This document shows, one piece after another, positions 40,471 to 47,634 of a stretch of 64,000 nucleotides of DNA (its first letter is position 1; every line of letters starts with the position of its first letter). The translations under genes were made by a program, and so were the position numbers. Origin of the DNA: Lachnospiraceae bacterium (GTDB lineage Bacteria; Bacillota; Clostridia; Lachnospirales; Lachnospiraceae); assembly GCA_015057115.1 (NCBI GenBank), contig SVEZ01000001.1:186001-250000 (forward strand). Direction: 5' to 3'. A model generated the notes under the pieces. It did not search any database. It had not been told where the DNA came from and saw only the letters and a list, made by a program, of their open reading frames with translations.

Positions 40471-42222
40471 TTAGGATCCAAGCTGGGTTATAATGTGCTC
40501 AATCATGGAGTCCACCGTGTTGATAAAACGGCTGGCCGCATTGTAGGCACTCTGATATTTAATCATATTACTTAATTCTTCGTCAGCGGATACTCCGATT
40601 ACCTGCTCACGCTGATTTCCAATGGAAGAAACGGATGCACTTAAGCTGTTGCTTACACCCTTGAACACATTTCCGTTTACTGCCTGAGCTCCTACCAAAT
40701 TATCGTAATAGTCTTCAATGCTGATTTTTGTTGCCGCCGGAGTCAAAGAAAATTCTGTATCCTTCCAAGCATGCTTCAAAACAGACATCAGTCGATGTGA
40801 TTCTTCTCCATTCTTCTCAAAGGTCGGAAGCGCCCCCTCATCATCAATGAGTACAGGGTTTACTTCAAGATTAATCATATTATAGTAGGTGGAATCATCG
40901 TTAATCAGCAATTTTCCATCTGCCCCATATCGTTCTTCAAGTTCTTCTTCATTCATTACGTACCAGGTCTTACCAAAATCATCTACTACCTCACTATAGC
41001 GTTCATGGTATTTCCTGGAGAAAAGCTCCTGCCCCGGCCCTTTTCCATCAATTCCTACGGTTCCGTTTTCCTCATCCCATACTCGGACTATTCTCTGCTC
41101 TCCGCCAATAGACAACGTAGCTTCTTTTGTCGGGGAAAACAATTCATTCAATTTATTTACAATACCCCTGACGATAGAATCAATCTGCGCTTCTACTGTC
41201 ATAACCGGAGACAATCCGGTGGTATCCTGAAACTCTTTTTCCGTCAAGCCATCCAAATCGCGGAAGTCCGCAACCTTGGTACCACGGCTCATAACCAGAC
41301 CTTTTAACTTACCGATGTCGGTATTTAATTCTGTAGAAATATCATTACTAAAATCAAAAACATCCACATACTGCTCTTTCGGATAGTTGGATAATTCCTT
41401 CCAAATCGGAGTCGCGAATCCGGTAAGCTTGTCAACTCTCACATCCAACTGGTGGCAATTAATCTCATCTACAAAGTCAATTCCCTCCAGTTTAACCTTT
41501 ACTGCGCCACCGATTTCCTCATGGTAGGTAATGTTTGCCAAGGTTCCCAGTTCATCCAGAAGAAGGTCTCTTTCATCTCGCAACGTCATGGCTGTTTCCA
41601 TATTGCCGGACTCTACTCGAGTGATTACTTCATTCATCTCCGCCAACCTCTTACCAATTTCGTTGATACGATTGGTGGTATCGATAATCTGCTGGTTCAT
41701 ATTTAACTGATATTCTTTCAGGCCTTCATAAAGTGCCTGGGATCTTTCAATAAAAAGTGTGGACTTCTGAATCAAAAGATTCTGGTTCACGCTGGAGCCC
41801 GGCTCTTTTGCCAGCTCCTGAATTGCTTCATTCAAATCTGCCAGTACCGCCTGAAACTGTTCACCTTCTGTTTCCTGCAAAAGTTCATGAATCTCAGCAG
41901 TGGTGGTATAGCAGGCATCATAGAAGGTCTGTCTTCCGGATTCCTGACGATAGTATTTATCTAAAAAGAAGTCTCTGGCGTGTACCACATCTCCGATGGT
42001 AACTCCGAGACCTGACTGTTTCATGTTTGCAGACTGATTGGAATTATAATTTACTTTGGTTTTGGAAAGCTCGCTGTACTCCATATCGGAAAATACAACC
42101 TGCTCTCTTACATATCCTTTGGTATTTACATTGGTAAGGTTATTGGCCGTGGTATTGATTGCGTTCTGGGCACCTACCAGTCCTGCTTTTCCTACATATA
42201 ATGTTCCCATGCCGTTTGCCAT
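40471..42222 (-). CDS. flgK: Hook-associated protein FlgK, paralogue 1
   Basis: 583 residues. GTLYVGKAGLVGAQNAINTTANNLTNVNT at the N-terminus, MTLRDERDLLLDELGTLANI in the middle, and YQSAYNAASRFINTVDSMIEHII at the C-terminus identify FlgK. It is placed directly after flgN, its export chaperone gene, as in standard flgM-flgN-flgK order. RBS GGAAGG. Followed by the second FlgK gene. Confidence 0.92.
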   Translation of the reverse strand: MANGMGTLYVGKAGLVGAQNAINTTANNLTNVNTKGYVREQVVFSDMEYSELSKTKVNYNSNQSANMKQSGLGVTIGDVVHARDFFLDKYYRQESGRQTFYDACYTTTAEIHELLQETEGEQFQAVLADLNEAIQELAKEPGSSVNQNLLIQKSTLFIERSQALYEGLKEYQLNMNQQIIDTTNRINEIGKRLAEMNEVITRVESGNMETAMTLRDERDLLLDELGTLANITYHEEIGGAVKVKLEGIDFVDEINCHQLDVRVDKLTGFATPIWKELSNYPKEQYVDVFDFSNDISTELNTDIGKLKGLVMSRGTKVADFRDLDGLTEKEFQDTTGLSPVMTVEAQIDSIVRGIVNKLNELFSPTKEATLSIGGEQRIVRVWDEENGTVGIDGKGPGQELFSRKYHERYSEVVDDFGKTWYVMNEEELEERYGADGKLLINDDSTYYNMINLEVNPVLIDDEGALPTFEKNGEESHRLMSVLKHAWKDTEFSLTPAATKISIEDYYDNLVGAQAVNGNVFKGVSNSLSASVSSIGNQREQVIGVSADEELSNMIKYQSAYNAASRFINTVDSMIEHIITQLGS

Positions 42223-42303
42223 GGCTAAACACCTTCCTTTCCTTCTGCTTTCTTTAACCTACGATGGTTCGCACCATTGCTAGTGCGAACCATTCCATTG
42301 GTC

Positions 42304-42816
42304 TTACTGTGTTACATTAAATCCGCCACCCGGTAAAATTGTGTCTGTGCTCAATGCATTTCTGTCATAGTTCGCAGTCGTTGGAGCCATTCGGGTGCTT
42401 CGTATAAGGTTCATATCGTATTCTAGCATCTCCATGGATTGTTGAAGTAACTCTTCGTTCTCTTTGTTAATTCGGGCAACCTCGACTAATGTCAATCTCA
42501 GCTTTTCCCTTAAATCAAGCAACTTCTGTTTATCCTGGGGTCTCTTCTCGAACATGTTGGCCATACCGAGAAGGGTTAAGCTCTCTTCCGGAACTTTCAA
42601 AATCTTTGACATCTCACCCCGAATCTTCAGTCGCTCCTTATCAAGTCTAATCAAGTCGCCCATTACCTCCTGCTCTGCTTCGGTAATCTGTGTGAGTTCA
42701 TCGATCTTCGAATATATAATTGCGTCTGTCTTACTTCTTGCCAATTCTATCAGTTTATTGTAGGTACTGTCTACCTGCTCCAAAACCGATAAGAATTCGT
42801 CCATGATACTAGCCAA
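42304..42816 (-). CDS. flgN: FlgK/FlgL export chaperone FlgN
   Basis: 170 residues from a TTG start 8 bases behind AGAGG; an ATG at 42804 is the alternative. Long coiled-coil helices (DEFLSVLEQVDSTYNKLIELA, RLTLVEVARINKENEELLQQSMEML) with the FlgN length. FlgN holds FlgK and FlgL in the cytosol for secretion. Follows flgM by 16 bases. Confidence 0.88.
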   Translation of the reverse strand: MASIMDEFLSVLEQVDSTYNKLIELARSKTDAIIYSKIDELTQITEAEQEVMGDLIRLDKERLKIRGEMSKILKVPEESLTLLGMANMFEKRPQDKQKLLDLREKLRLTLVEVARINKENEELLQQSMEMLEYDMNLIRSTRMAPTTANYDRNALSTDTILPGGGFNVTQ

Positions 42817-42832
42817 TTATTGTTCCTCTTTC

Positions 42833-43120
42833 TTAGATAATCGCATTATACTTTTCAAGCAATTTTGTTGCAAAATCGTCAACATCAACATTGTATGATC
42901 CGTTTGCAAGCTTCTCTTTCATCTGGGCCACTAAATCTTCCCTGACATCTTTGGCTCCTGCGACTGCCTGTTTTGCAACATGATAATCTCTACCAGTCTG
43001 GGAAATCTGCAACTGATCGGCACTACCGTAACTTCCTGTCTTCTGGTAAGCCGCTTTTGCTTTCGCAGTCTTCTGCGTCTGATAAATCTGTCTTACCTGG
43101 TTATAAGCATCAATACGCAT
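42833..43120 (-). CDS. flgM: Anti-sigma-28 factor FlgM
   Basis: 95 residues. The C-terminal part, VREDLVAQMKEKLANGSYNVDVDDFATKLLEK, is the FlgM sigma-binding signature. FlgM binds SigD until the hook is complete and is then exported. The first gene of the late operon, preceded by a clear sigma-28 promoter (43166-43192), so it is expressed from the promoter class it controls. Confidence 0.93.
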   Translation of the reverse strand: MRIDAYNQVRQIYQTQKTAKAKAAYQKTGSYGSADQLQISQTGRDYHVAKQAVAGAKDVREDLVAQMKEKLANGSYNVDVDDFATKLLEKYNAII

Positions 43121-43165
43121 ATAGGCATCTCCTTTCTTCCTCGTAAAATGAGGTTTCTACGTTAT

Positions 43166-43192
43166 GTATCGGATTTTTCTCCGAAAACTTTA
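43166..43192 (-). promoter_or_regulatory. Sigma-28 promoter of flgM operon (proximal)
   Basis: Minus strand TAAA, 15 bases, TCCGATAC, 46 bases before flgM. Confidence 0.8.
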
Positions 43193-43241
43193 TAGCGAAA
43201 TCAAATTTTCTTTCGCTTTTTTTATTTTGGTTACGCTAAGT

Positions 43242-43268
43242 ATATCGGCTCAGAAACCAAACTGCTAA
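43242..43268 (-). promoter_or_regulatory. Second, weaker sigma-28-like promoter of flgM operon
   Basis: Minus strand TTAG, 15 bases, GCCGATAT: the -10 is a perfect match, the -35 is poor. Confidence 0.45.
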
Positions 43269-43290
43269 AGAGGCGTTTTTATTTTTACCT

Positions 43291-43357
43291 AAAAAAATTC
43301 CCCATGTCAAAAGGGGCAGCCTGACAACTCTATGAGTCGCCCGACTACCCCTCTTGA
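43291..43357 (-). terminator. Terminator of the sigma/anti-sigma operon
   Basis: TCAAGAGGGG pairs with CCCCTTTTGA across a loop that contains an inner stem; the transcript then reads CATGGGGAATTTTTTT. Confidence 0.75.
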
Positions 43358-43391
43358 TGTTTTTGAGGAACTATTCGTTTTCTATGTCAAA

Positions 43392-44378
43392 CTATTTGGT
43401 TAATGGCTCTGTTACATCCTCGGGAATGGTAAAGGAAACCATGCCCATACACATGGGAGCTACCTCCCCTTCATCAAAGCAAATGACTAATTCGCCATCT
43501 GCATTGATGTAAAAATCCGTCTTATCCGTGATGCTTTCAAAATCCCATTCATTGAAGCCTTCTTCGCTGTCAATCCAGTAGCTTACGGACTCATCTTCCT
43601 GCATCCGGGTACGCATCTGCTCCTTAATATTGTCGCTGATTACTGTCTGATAATCGCTGTCTTTATCAAAAATATCCTTCATGGTGATAATCTTACCGGT
43701 CTCCATGCTAACTGTACGGTAATATGCCCACTCGGCACCATCCGCATCATTCTGGTAGCAATCAATCTTCAAAGTAAAATAATCCTCGGTAGTGTCCACC
43801 ATTTCGTAACGGATCATAACATCCTTATAGGTTTCCAGATTCTGCACGCTAGCCTTAAACTCTGCTACAATCTGATCGGCAATCTTGGTAACCTCTACGT
43901 CCGACAAACGACGTTTGCCGGTGTTGCCTTCCTTTGCCGGTGCACTCTGCATTGCGGTGGTCTGTTCTTCCTGAACCTCCACCTGTTCATCCCCATTCTT
44001 TGCCATACTGACGGAACTCTCTAAAGCTTCTACATCTGCCACTTCCGTCTCTTTCTCTGCTTCTTTCGCATTTGCATTCGGACTGCAAACGGTTGCAACT
44101 TCCACAACGGAACGCAATCCCGGAACCTGTCCCATAGCCTTTGCAATCTGCGGTGATGTATTCGGCAATGCGAACAATACCAGCGCAAATCCTGCCGCCA
44201 CACCAACGCTCCACTTCACTGCCTTATTTCGACGTTCTCTGCGATTCATGGCTTTTGCAAATTCCATACGGCTCTTCATGCTGTGAACCGCATGCTCCGG
44301 CATGGTGGTCTTGGCGTATGACGCCTTCATATTTTCAAAAATCTTCTTATTATTTACATCCTGCTGTTTAACATCCAT
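43392..44378 (-). CDS. Membrane anti-sigma factor, RsiV-like with DUF3298 domain
   Basis: 328 residues from the ATG 8 bases behind GGAG. A cytoplasmic N-terminus (about 1-52) with basic RMEFAKAMNRRERRNKAVKW is followed by one membrane segment (SVGVAAGFALVLFAL), an acidic, low-complexity linker (about 95-165), and an extracytoplasmic DUF3298-type domain (YFTLKIDCYQ, GKIITMKDIFDK, ADGELVICFDEGEVAP). The topology is that of RsiV, the anti-sigma factor of SigV that binds lysozyme in Bacillus. It follows the ECF sigma gene by 15 bases. The ligand here is not known. Confidence 0.78.
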   Translation of the reverse strand: MDVKQQDVNNKKIFENMKASYAKTTMPEHAVHSMKSRMEFAKAMNRRERRNKAVKWSVGVAAGFALVLFALPNTSPQIAKAMGQVPGLRSVVEVATVCSPNANAKEAEKETEVADVEALESSVSMAKNGDEQVEVQEEQTTAMQSAPAKEGNTGKRRLSDVEVTKIADQIVAEFKASVQNLETYKDVMIRYEMVDTTEDYFTLKIDCYQNDADGAEWAYYRTVSMETGKIITMKDIFDKDSDYQTVISDNIKEQMRTRMQEDESVSYWIDSEEGFNEWDFESITDKTDFYINADGELVICFDEGEVAPMCMGMVSFTIPEDVTEPLTK

Positions 44379-44393
44379 ACAACTCACTCCTTC

Positions 44394-44891
44394 CTAGGAT
44401 ACAGCGTAATCTTCTGTCAGCTCTAACCGCAGCTTCTTCATACTCCGGTACAGCTTGCTCTTCACTGTACTTAGGTTGATATTCATCATATCCGCAATTT
44501 CCTCAAGCTTCAAATCCTCGAAATACTTCAGTTCTATAATCATCCGTTCTTCCTCGGATAATGCCTTCATTGCTTCCTGCAGGTCGAAATTCTCGTAAGT
44601 GTCGCAAGCTCCTGTTTCCCATTCCATCTCGTCCAGGGATTCGAACTTCCGTTTTCTGCAAAAATCAAAAATCTCATTTAACATAATCCGGTATACCCAT
44701 GTCTTGGCAAATTCCAGATTCTTGAGGCTCTTGCTGGCGCGAATTGCTTTGTATGCTCCATTCTGCACGATATCCGATGCGTCCGCTTCATTGTGTACGT
44801 AGCTGTATGCCAGCCGGTAATAGCGGTCATATTCGCTTAAAAGCACTTCTTCTACGGCTTTCTCTTTCTTTTTCGTAGGTGTGAAATTCAT
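44394..44891 (-). CDS. ECF-family RNA polymerase sigma factor (SigV-like)
   Basis: 165 residues from the ATG 9 bases behind AGGAGG. Region 2: YYRLAYSYVHNEADASDIVQNGAYKA, AKTWVYRIMLNEIFDFCR. Region 4: LSEEERMIIELKYFEDLKLEEIADMMNINLSTVKSKLYR. Directs transcription of envelope-stress genes. An ECF-type promoter (TGAAAC-N17-CATCTA) lies at 44960-44988, which fits autoregulation. Partner anti-sigma gene is downstream. Confidence 0.92.
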   Translation of the reverse strand: MNFTPTKKKEKAVEEVLLSEYDRYYRLAYSYVHNEADASDIVQNGAYKAIRASKSLKNLEFAKTWVYRIMLNEIFDFCRKRKFESLDEMEWETGACDTYENFDLQEAMKALSEEERMIIELKYFEDLKLEEIADMMNINLSTVKSKLYRSMKKLRLELTEDYAVS

Positions 44892-44959
44892 CACACGTTT
44901 CCTCCTGCCTGTCAATTATTCTAATCCATGAAAGCCTCTCATTTGCTTTCACGATATGT

Positions 44960-44988
44960 TAGATGCACGGGTGCAGAAAAAAGTTTCA
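44960..44988 (-). promoter_or_regulatory. ECF-type autoregulatory promoter
   Basis: Minus strand TGAAAC (44983-44988), 17 bases, CATCTA (44960-44965). TGAAAC is the -35 used by SigV/SigW-type factors. It lies about 70 bases before the sigma gene. Confidence 0.65.
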
Positions 44989-44995
44989 AAAAATT

Positions 44996-45355
44996 TTAAA
45001 CTTTTAAAATACTGATAATTTGTTTCGCTTCATCGTAGGCTTCCTGCACTTCCGGCAACATTTTTCCCGCCTGAGTCAGATGCTCCTTTCGTAAAAGCTC
45101 CGTCTGCTCGCTAATAAGCGTATTCAAATTTCCAAGGGACAGGTTTGCACTGATTCCCTTTAAAACGTGAGCCGCTTCAAAGGCGGTCTTCACGTCGCCA
45201 CCCTTAATGGCTGCCGTGAGCTTAACCATGTTATCATCTGCCTCGAATTTTTTCAAGAACTTTATTAACATCTTTTCATTATCCAAAAATCTTGCTAACG
45301 TACTCGGTACATCCATTCCCAGTCTCTCTAAACGCATTTTCGTTTGTAAATCCAT
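44996..45355 (-). CDS. Hpt (histidine phosphotransfer) domain protein
   Basis: 119 residues. AFEAAHVLKGISANLSLGNL contains the phosphorylatable His63 in the Hpt consensus AH-LKG. Stand-alone Hpt proteins relay phosphate between hybrid sensor kinases and response regulators in the cytosol. No kinase or regulator gene is adjacent, so its partners lie elsewhere. RBS GGAGGG. Divergent from the YfiH-type gene. Confidence 0.88.
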   Translation of the reverse strand: MDLQTKMRLERLGMDVPSTLARFLDNEKMLIKFLKKFEADDNMVKLTAAIKGGDVKTAFEAAHVLKGISANLSLGNLNTLISEQTELLRKEHLTQAGKMLPEVQEAYDEAKQIISILKV

Positions 45356-45445
45356 TCTTTATGTCCCTCCTGCATTTCCTTTTTAGTGAATTGCTTGCTT
45401 TCTAACCGGATATATTTTATCATAAAGGCATAAAAATTTCGTGAA

Positions 45446-45461
45446 CATTCTATATAGAATG
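45446..45461. promoter_or_regulatory. 16-base perfect palindrome between hpt-domain gene and yfiH-type gene
   Basis: CATTCTATATAGAATG reads the same on both strands and lies 27 bases before the plus-strand start codon. It may be an operator or carry the -10 region (TATAGAAT). Confidence 0.4.
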
Positions 45462-45487
45462 CATTATTTGTGAAGAAAGAGGTAATT

Positions 45488-46288
45488 ATGCATACAGCAC
45501 CCAATGGTGTAGAATACTACACCTTTTCTATTTTTGACAATCAACCGGTTACAACACTTTTTACCACCCGCAACGGCGGCGTCAGTACCGGCTGCTATTC
45601 TTCTTTAAATTTCGGTTTTCCTTCCGGTGACGCTGCCCCTCTTGTACGGCAGAATTACGAGCTTCTGGCGCAATGCTTTGGCACCACAGGCGACAACCTG
45701 GTTACTTCCGCTCAGACACACACCAACAATGTTTTAGTGGTGGATGATCGCCACCGCGGTATGGGAATTACACGCCCCAAGGATTTTGCCGACATTGATG
45801 CTTTAGTCACTAACACCCCGGAACTAGTGCTCGTTACCGCCCATGCAGACTGCACTCCGGTTCAGTTTTACGATTCGGTTCACCACGTGATTGCCGCTGC
45901 TCATTCCGGCTGGATGGGCACCCTGAAAAATATTAGTCAGCAGGTTCTTCGCACCATGTCTGACCGATTTGGAACCCATCCGGAAGATGTGCTTGTGGCT
46001 ATCGGCCCCTCCCTCTGCCAGGATTGCTTCGAAGTGGATGAAGATGTGGCGCTTCGCTTTTATGAGGCAGACACACGTTATCGGGAATTCAGCTACCAAA
46101 AGGGCATCAAGCACTATTTGGATTTGCGGGGAATCATTTCCCTTGAACTGCGAACCGAGGGTGTCCTTCCTTCCCACATCGAAGTGAGTAACCTGTGCAC
46201 CAAATGTCATCCGGAGTTGTTTTTCTCCCATCGAAATATGGGGGTAAAGAGAGGTGTCATGGCATCCGCAATGATGCTGACGAAATAA
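45488..46288 (+). CDS. YfiH/LACC1-family purine nucleoside phosphorylase (polyphenol-oxidase family)
   Basis: 266 residues from the ATG behind AGAGG; an in-frame GTG at 45470 is less likely. TTRNGGVSTGCYSSLNF, the metal-binding HADCTPV, AAHSGWMGTLKNI, GPSLCQDCFEV and SHRNMGVKRGVMAS are family landmarks. Members catalyse phosphorolysis of adenosine and inosine and adenosine deamination, and are often annotated as laccase-like. Plus strand, followed by the tRNAs but with a separate tRNA promoter at 46292. Confidence 0.9.
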   Translation: MHTAPNGVEYYTFSIFDNQPVTTLFTTRNGGVSTGCYSSLNFGFPSGDAAPLVRQNYELLAQCFGTTGDNLVTSAQTHTNNVLVVDDRHRGMGITRPKDFADIDALVTNTPELVLVTAHADCTPVQFYDSVHHVIAAAHSGWMGTLKNISQQVLRTMSDRFGTHPEDVLVAIGPSLCQDCFEVDEDVALRFYEADTRYREFSYQKGIKHYLDLRGIISLELRTEGVLPSHIEVSNLCTKCHPELFFSHRNMGVKRGVMASAMMLTK

Positions 46289-46291
46289 TCC

Positions 46292-46320
46292 TTGCATATT
46301 TTTCGTTCCTATGCTAGAAT
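46292..46320 (+). promoter_or_regulatory. Promoter of the tRNA pair
   Basis: TTGCAT, 17 bases, TAGAAT with an extended -10 (TGC just upstream), 23 bases before tRNA-Tyr. Confidence 0.65.
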
Positions 46321-46342
46321 ATCTTCTTGTCAGGACATTTTT

Positions 46343-46424
46343 GGATGGATTCCCGAGTGGCCAAAGGGGACAGACTGTAAATCTGCTGCAAATTGCTTCG
46401 GTGGTTCGAATCCACCTCCATCCA
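46343..46424 (+). tRNA. tRNA-Tyr (GTA anticodon)
   Basis: 82 bases. The acceptor arms GGATGGA/TCCATCC, a long variable arm as in class II tRNAs, a T-loop GGTTCGAATCC, and anticodon GTA. CCA is encoded neither here nor in the next gene, so the CCA-adding enzyme at 61457 is needed. Confidence 0.95.
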
Positions 46425-46428
46425 TTAC

Positions 46429-46512
46429 GCCGGCGTGGCGGAACTGGCAGACGCGCAGGACTTAAAATCCTGTTGTAGCAATACAGTACCGGTTCGATTC
46501 CGGTCGCCGGCA
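46429..46512 (+). tRNA. tRNA-Leu (TAA anticodon)
   Basis: 84 bases. Acceptor GCCGGCG/CGCCGGC, long variable arm, T-loop GGTTCGATTCC, anticodon TAA. Four bases after tRNA-Tyr, same transcript. Confidence 0.95.
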
Positions 46513-46514
46513 GC

Positions 46515-46549
46515 AAAAAGCAGATGCGAAGCGCATCTGCTTTTTCTTT
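46515..46549 (+). terminator. Terminator of the tRNA pair
   Basis: AAAAAGCAGATGCG/CGCATCTGCTTTTT, a 14-base perfect stem with T-tract directly after tRNA-Leu. Confidence 0.9.
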
Positions 46550-46579
46550 GTTGGGTGAAATCATACACCTATTTCTTCA

Positions 46580-46772
46580 TTTTACCCATCTCGGGTTCTC
46601 TTCTCCGCGCTCCGGGTAAAAATATCCCTCCTCCAAGCGGTTTTACCCAACGCATCCGATTTTTCACCTTTTACACCCAAAATTTGGGTATTATCATTGT
46701 GGTTGCTTTTCATTTTACCCATATTGCGCGGGTGCTGGGTAAAAGCGGATTGTGTGCCATGATTCTTACCCA
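46580..46772. repeat. Cluster of TTTTACCCA / GGGTAAAA repeats
   Basis: In under 200 bases the motif TTTTACCC or its complement occurs about seven times with small variations (46580, 46614, 46641, 46669, 46713, 46737, 46765), in both orientations, including the palindrome ACCCAAAATTTGGGT. The copies lie between the tRNA terminator and the end of a minus-strand gene. No protein-coding interpretation is convincing. Confidence 0.6.
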
Positions 46773-46784
46773 CGTCAAAAGTTA

Positions 46785-47552
46785 CTACAGAAATTTCTGT
46801 CGGATGATTTCTTCGATTTCCAATGTTGTAAGCGGCTTAGCCTTTGTTTCAAATGTCATGATTAGCTTGTCCCCGGGGTAGATGTTCGCTTCGCAGTATT
46901 GGCGTATCTTCTGGCACATGCCGGCCGCATAGCGTTCATTATCAACCATTCCAAAATGTTCCCAATAGTATAGTTGCTGTGTCTTTGGGTGAAGTATTGA
47001 AAAATCAGGGTAGATGGGCTGTGTTCGCAGCATCAATTGTGCCTCGTAGCGAAAAGGAATCCCCTCCCTAAAAAGCGCCTCATCAATGAGTAGCTCCGAT
47101 TTTGAACGAACTACATTTCCGGAACAGGTTTTTAAAACAAGGTTTTCCGGATGAGAATCTAATTTTTGATATGGCTGTTTTCTCCACTCTTCAACGCTGG
47201 GATTAAAATTTTTTAACAATTCCTGGAACTCGGGCTTCGCCATAAGTTTTTTGTCTATTGTGGACAATTGAATTGAGGTTTGATTACAAACCGATTGAAA
47301 TACTTGATACTCATACTTGAGTTGTTGAAGTTCTGCCAAAAGCGAATGCTTCTCAGCCAGTTGTTGCGCAAATTCGCGCTTCTTTTTGGGTATTACGACC
47401 AGAGGTTTCCCCGGCAGGGAATGGTACCACTTCACCGTATCCCCATTCTTACATATCCGAAGCTTTCCATCCGGATAGGTTGTCAGCTTTTTCTCCAATG
47501 CGATAATTCGTTCCGAAAGCTGATTCTTCCATAATTCTGTCTTATCTAACAA
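46785..47552 (-). CDS. Hypothetical protein with PD-(D/E)XK nuclease-like C-terminal region
   Basis: 255 residues from a TTG start 9 bases behind GGGGAGGGG. A longer frame runs to 47645, but its first codons would be translated from the terminator hairpin of the GH13 gene, so it was rejected. The N-terminal half is helical (long coiled coil, about 60-110). The C-terminal half contains VRSKSELLIDEALF, PIYPDFSILHP and LYYWEHFGMVD, an order (E, D, E-x-x) reminiscent of PD-(D/E)XK nucleases. Substrate and function unknown. Confidence 0.6.
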   Translation of the reverse strand: MLDKTELWKNQLSERIIALEKKLTTYPDGKLRICKNGDTVKWYHSLPGKPLVVIPKKKREFAQQLAEKHSLLAELQQLKYEYQVFQSVCNQTSIQLSTIDKKLMAKPEFQELLKNFNPSVEEWRKQPYQKLDSHPENLVLKTCSGNVVRSKSELLIDEALFREGIPFRYEAQLMLRTQPIYPDFSILHPKTQQLYYWEHFGMVDNERYAAGMCQKIRQYCEANIYPGDKLIMTFETKAKPLTTLEIEEIIRQKFL

Positions 47553-47599
47553 TAAGCTAGTCCCCTCCCCTCTGGTTGCAAGAATAACACAATTCCGGA

Positions 47600-47630
47600 C
47601 AAAAAACAAGGGCGGCTTAAAAGCCGCCCA
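47600..47630 (-). terminator. Terminator of the GH13 gene
   Basis: GGGCGGCTTTTAAGCCGCCC hairpin followed by TTGTTTTTT on the minus strand. Confidence 0.9.
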
Positions 47631-47634
47631 AAAT

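Noticed and set aside
45824-46564. 246-codon minus-strand frame across the yfiH-type gene and both tRNAs
   Set aside because: It reads through two clear tRNA genes in antisense and through a conserved enzyme; tRNA genes take precedence.
46580-46772. CRISPR-like array
   Set aside because: Repeat unit is only 7-9 bases, in both orientations, with irregular spacing; no cas genes in the window.
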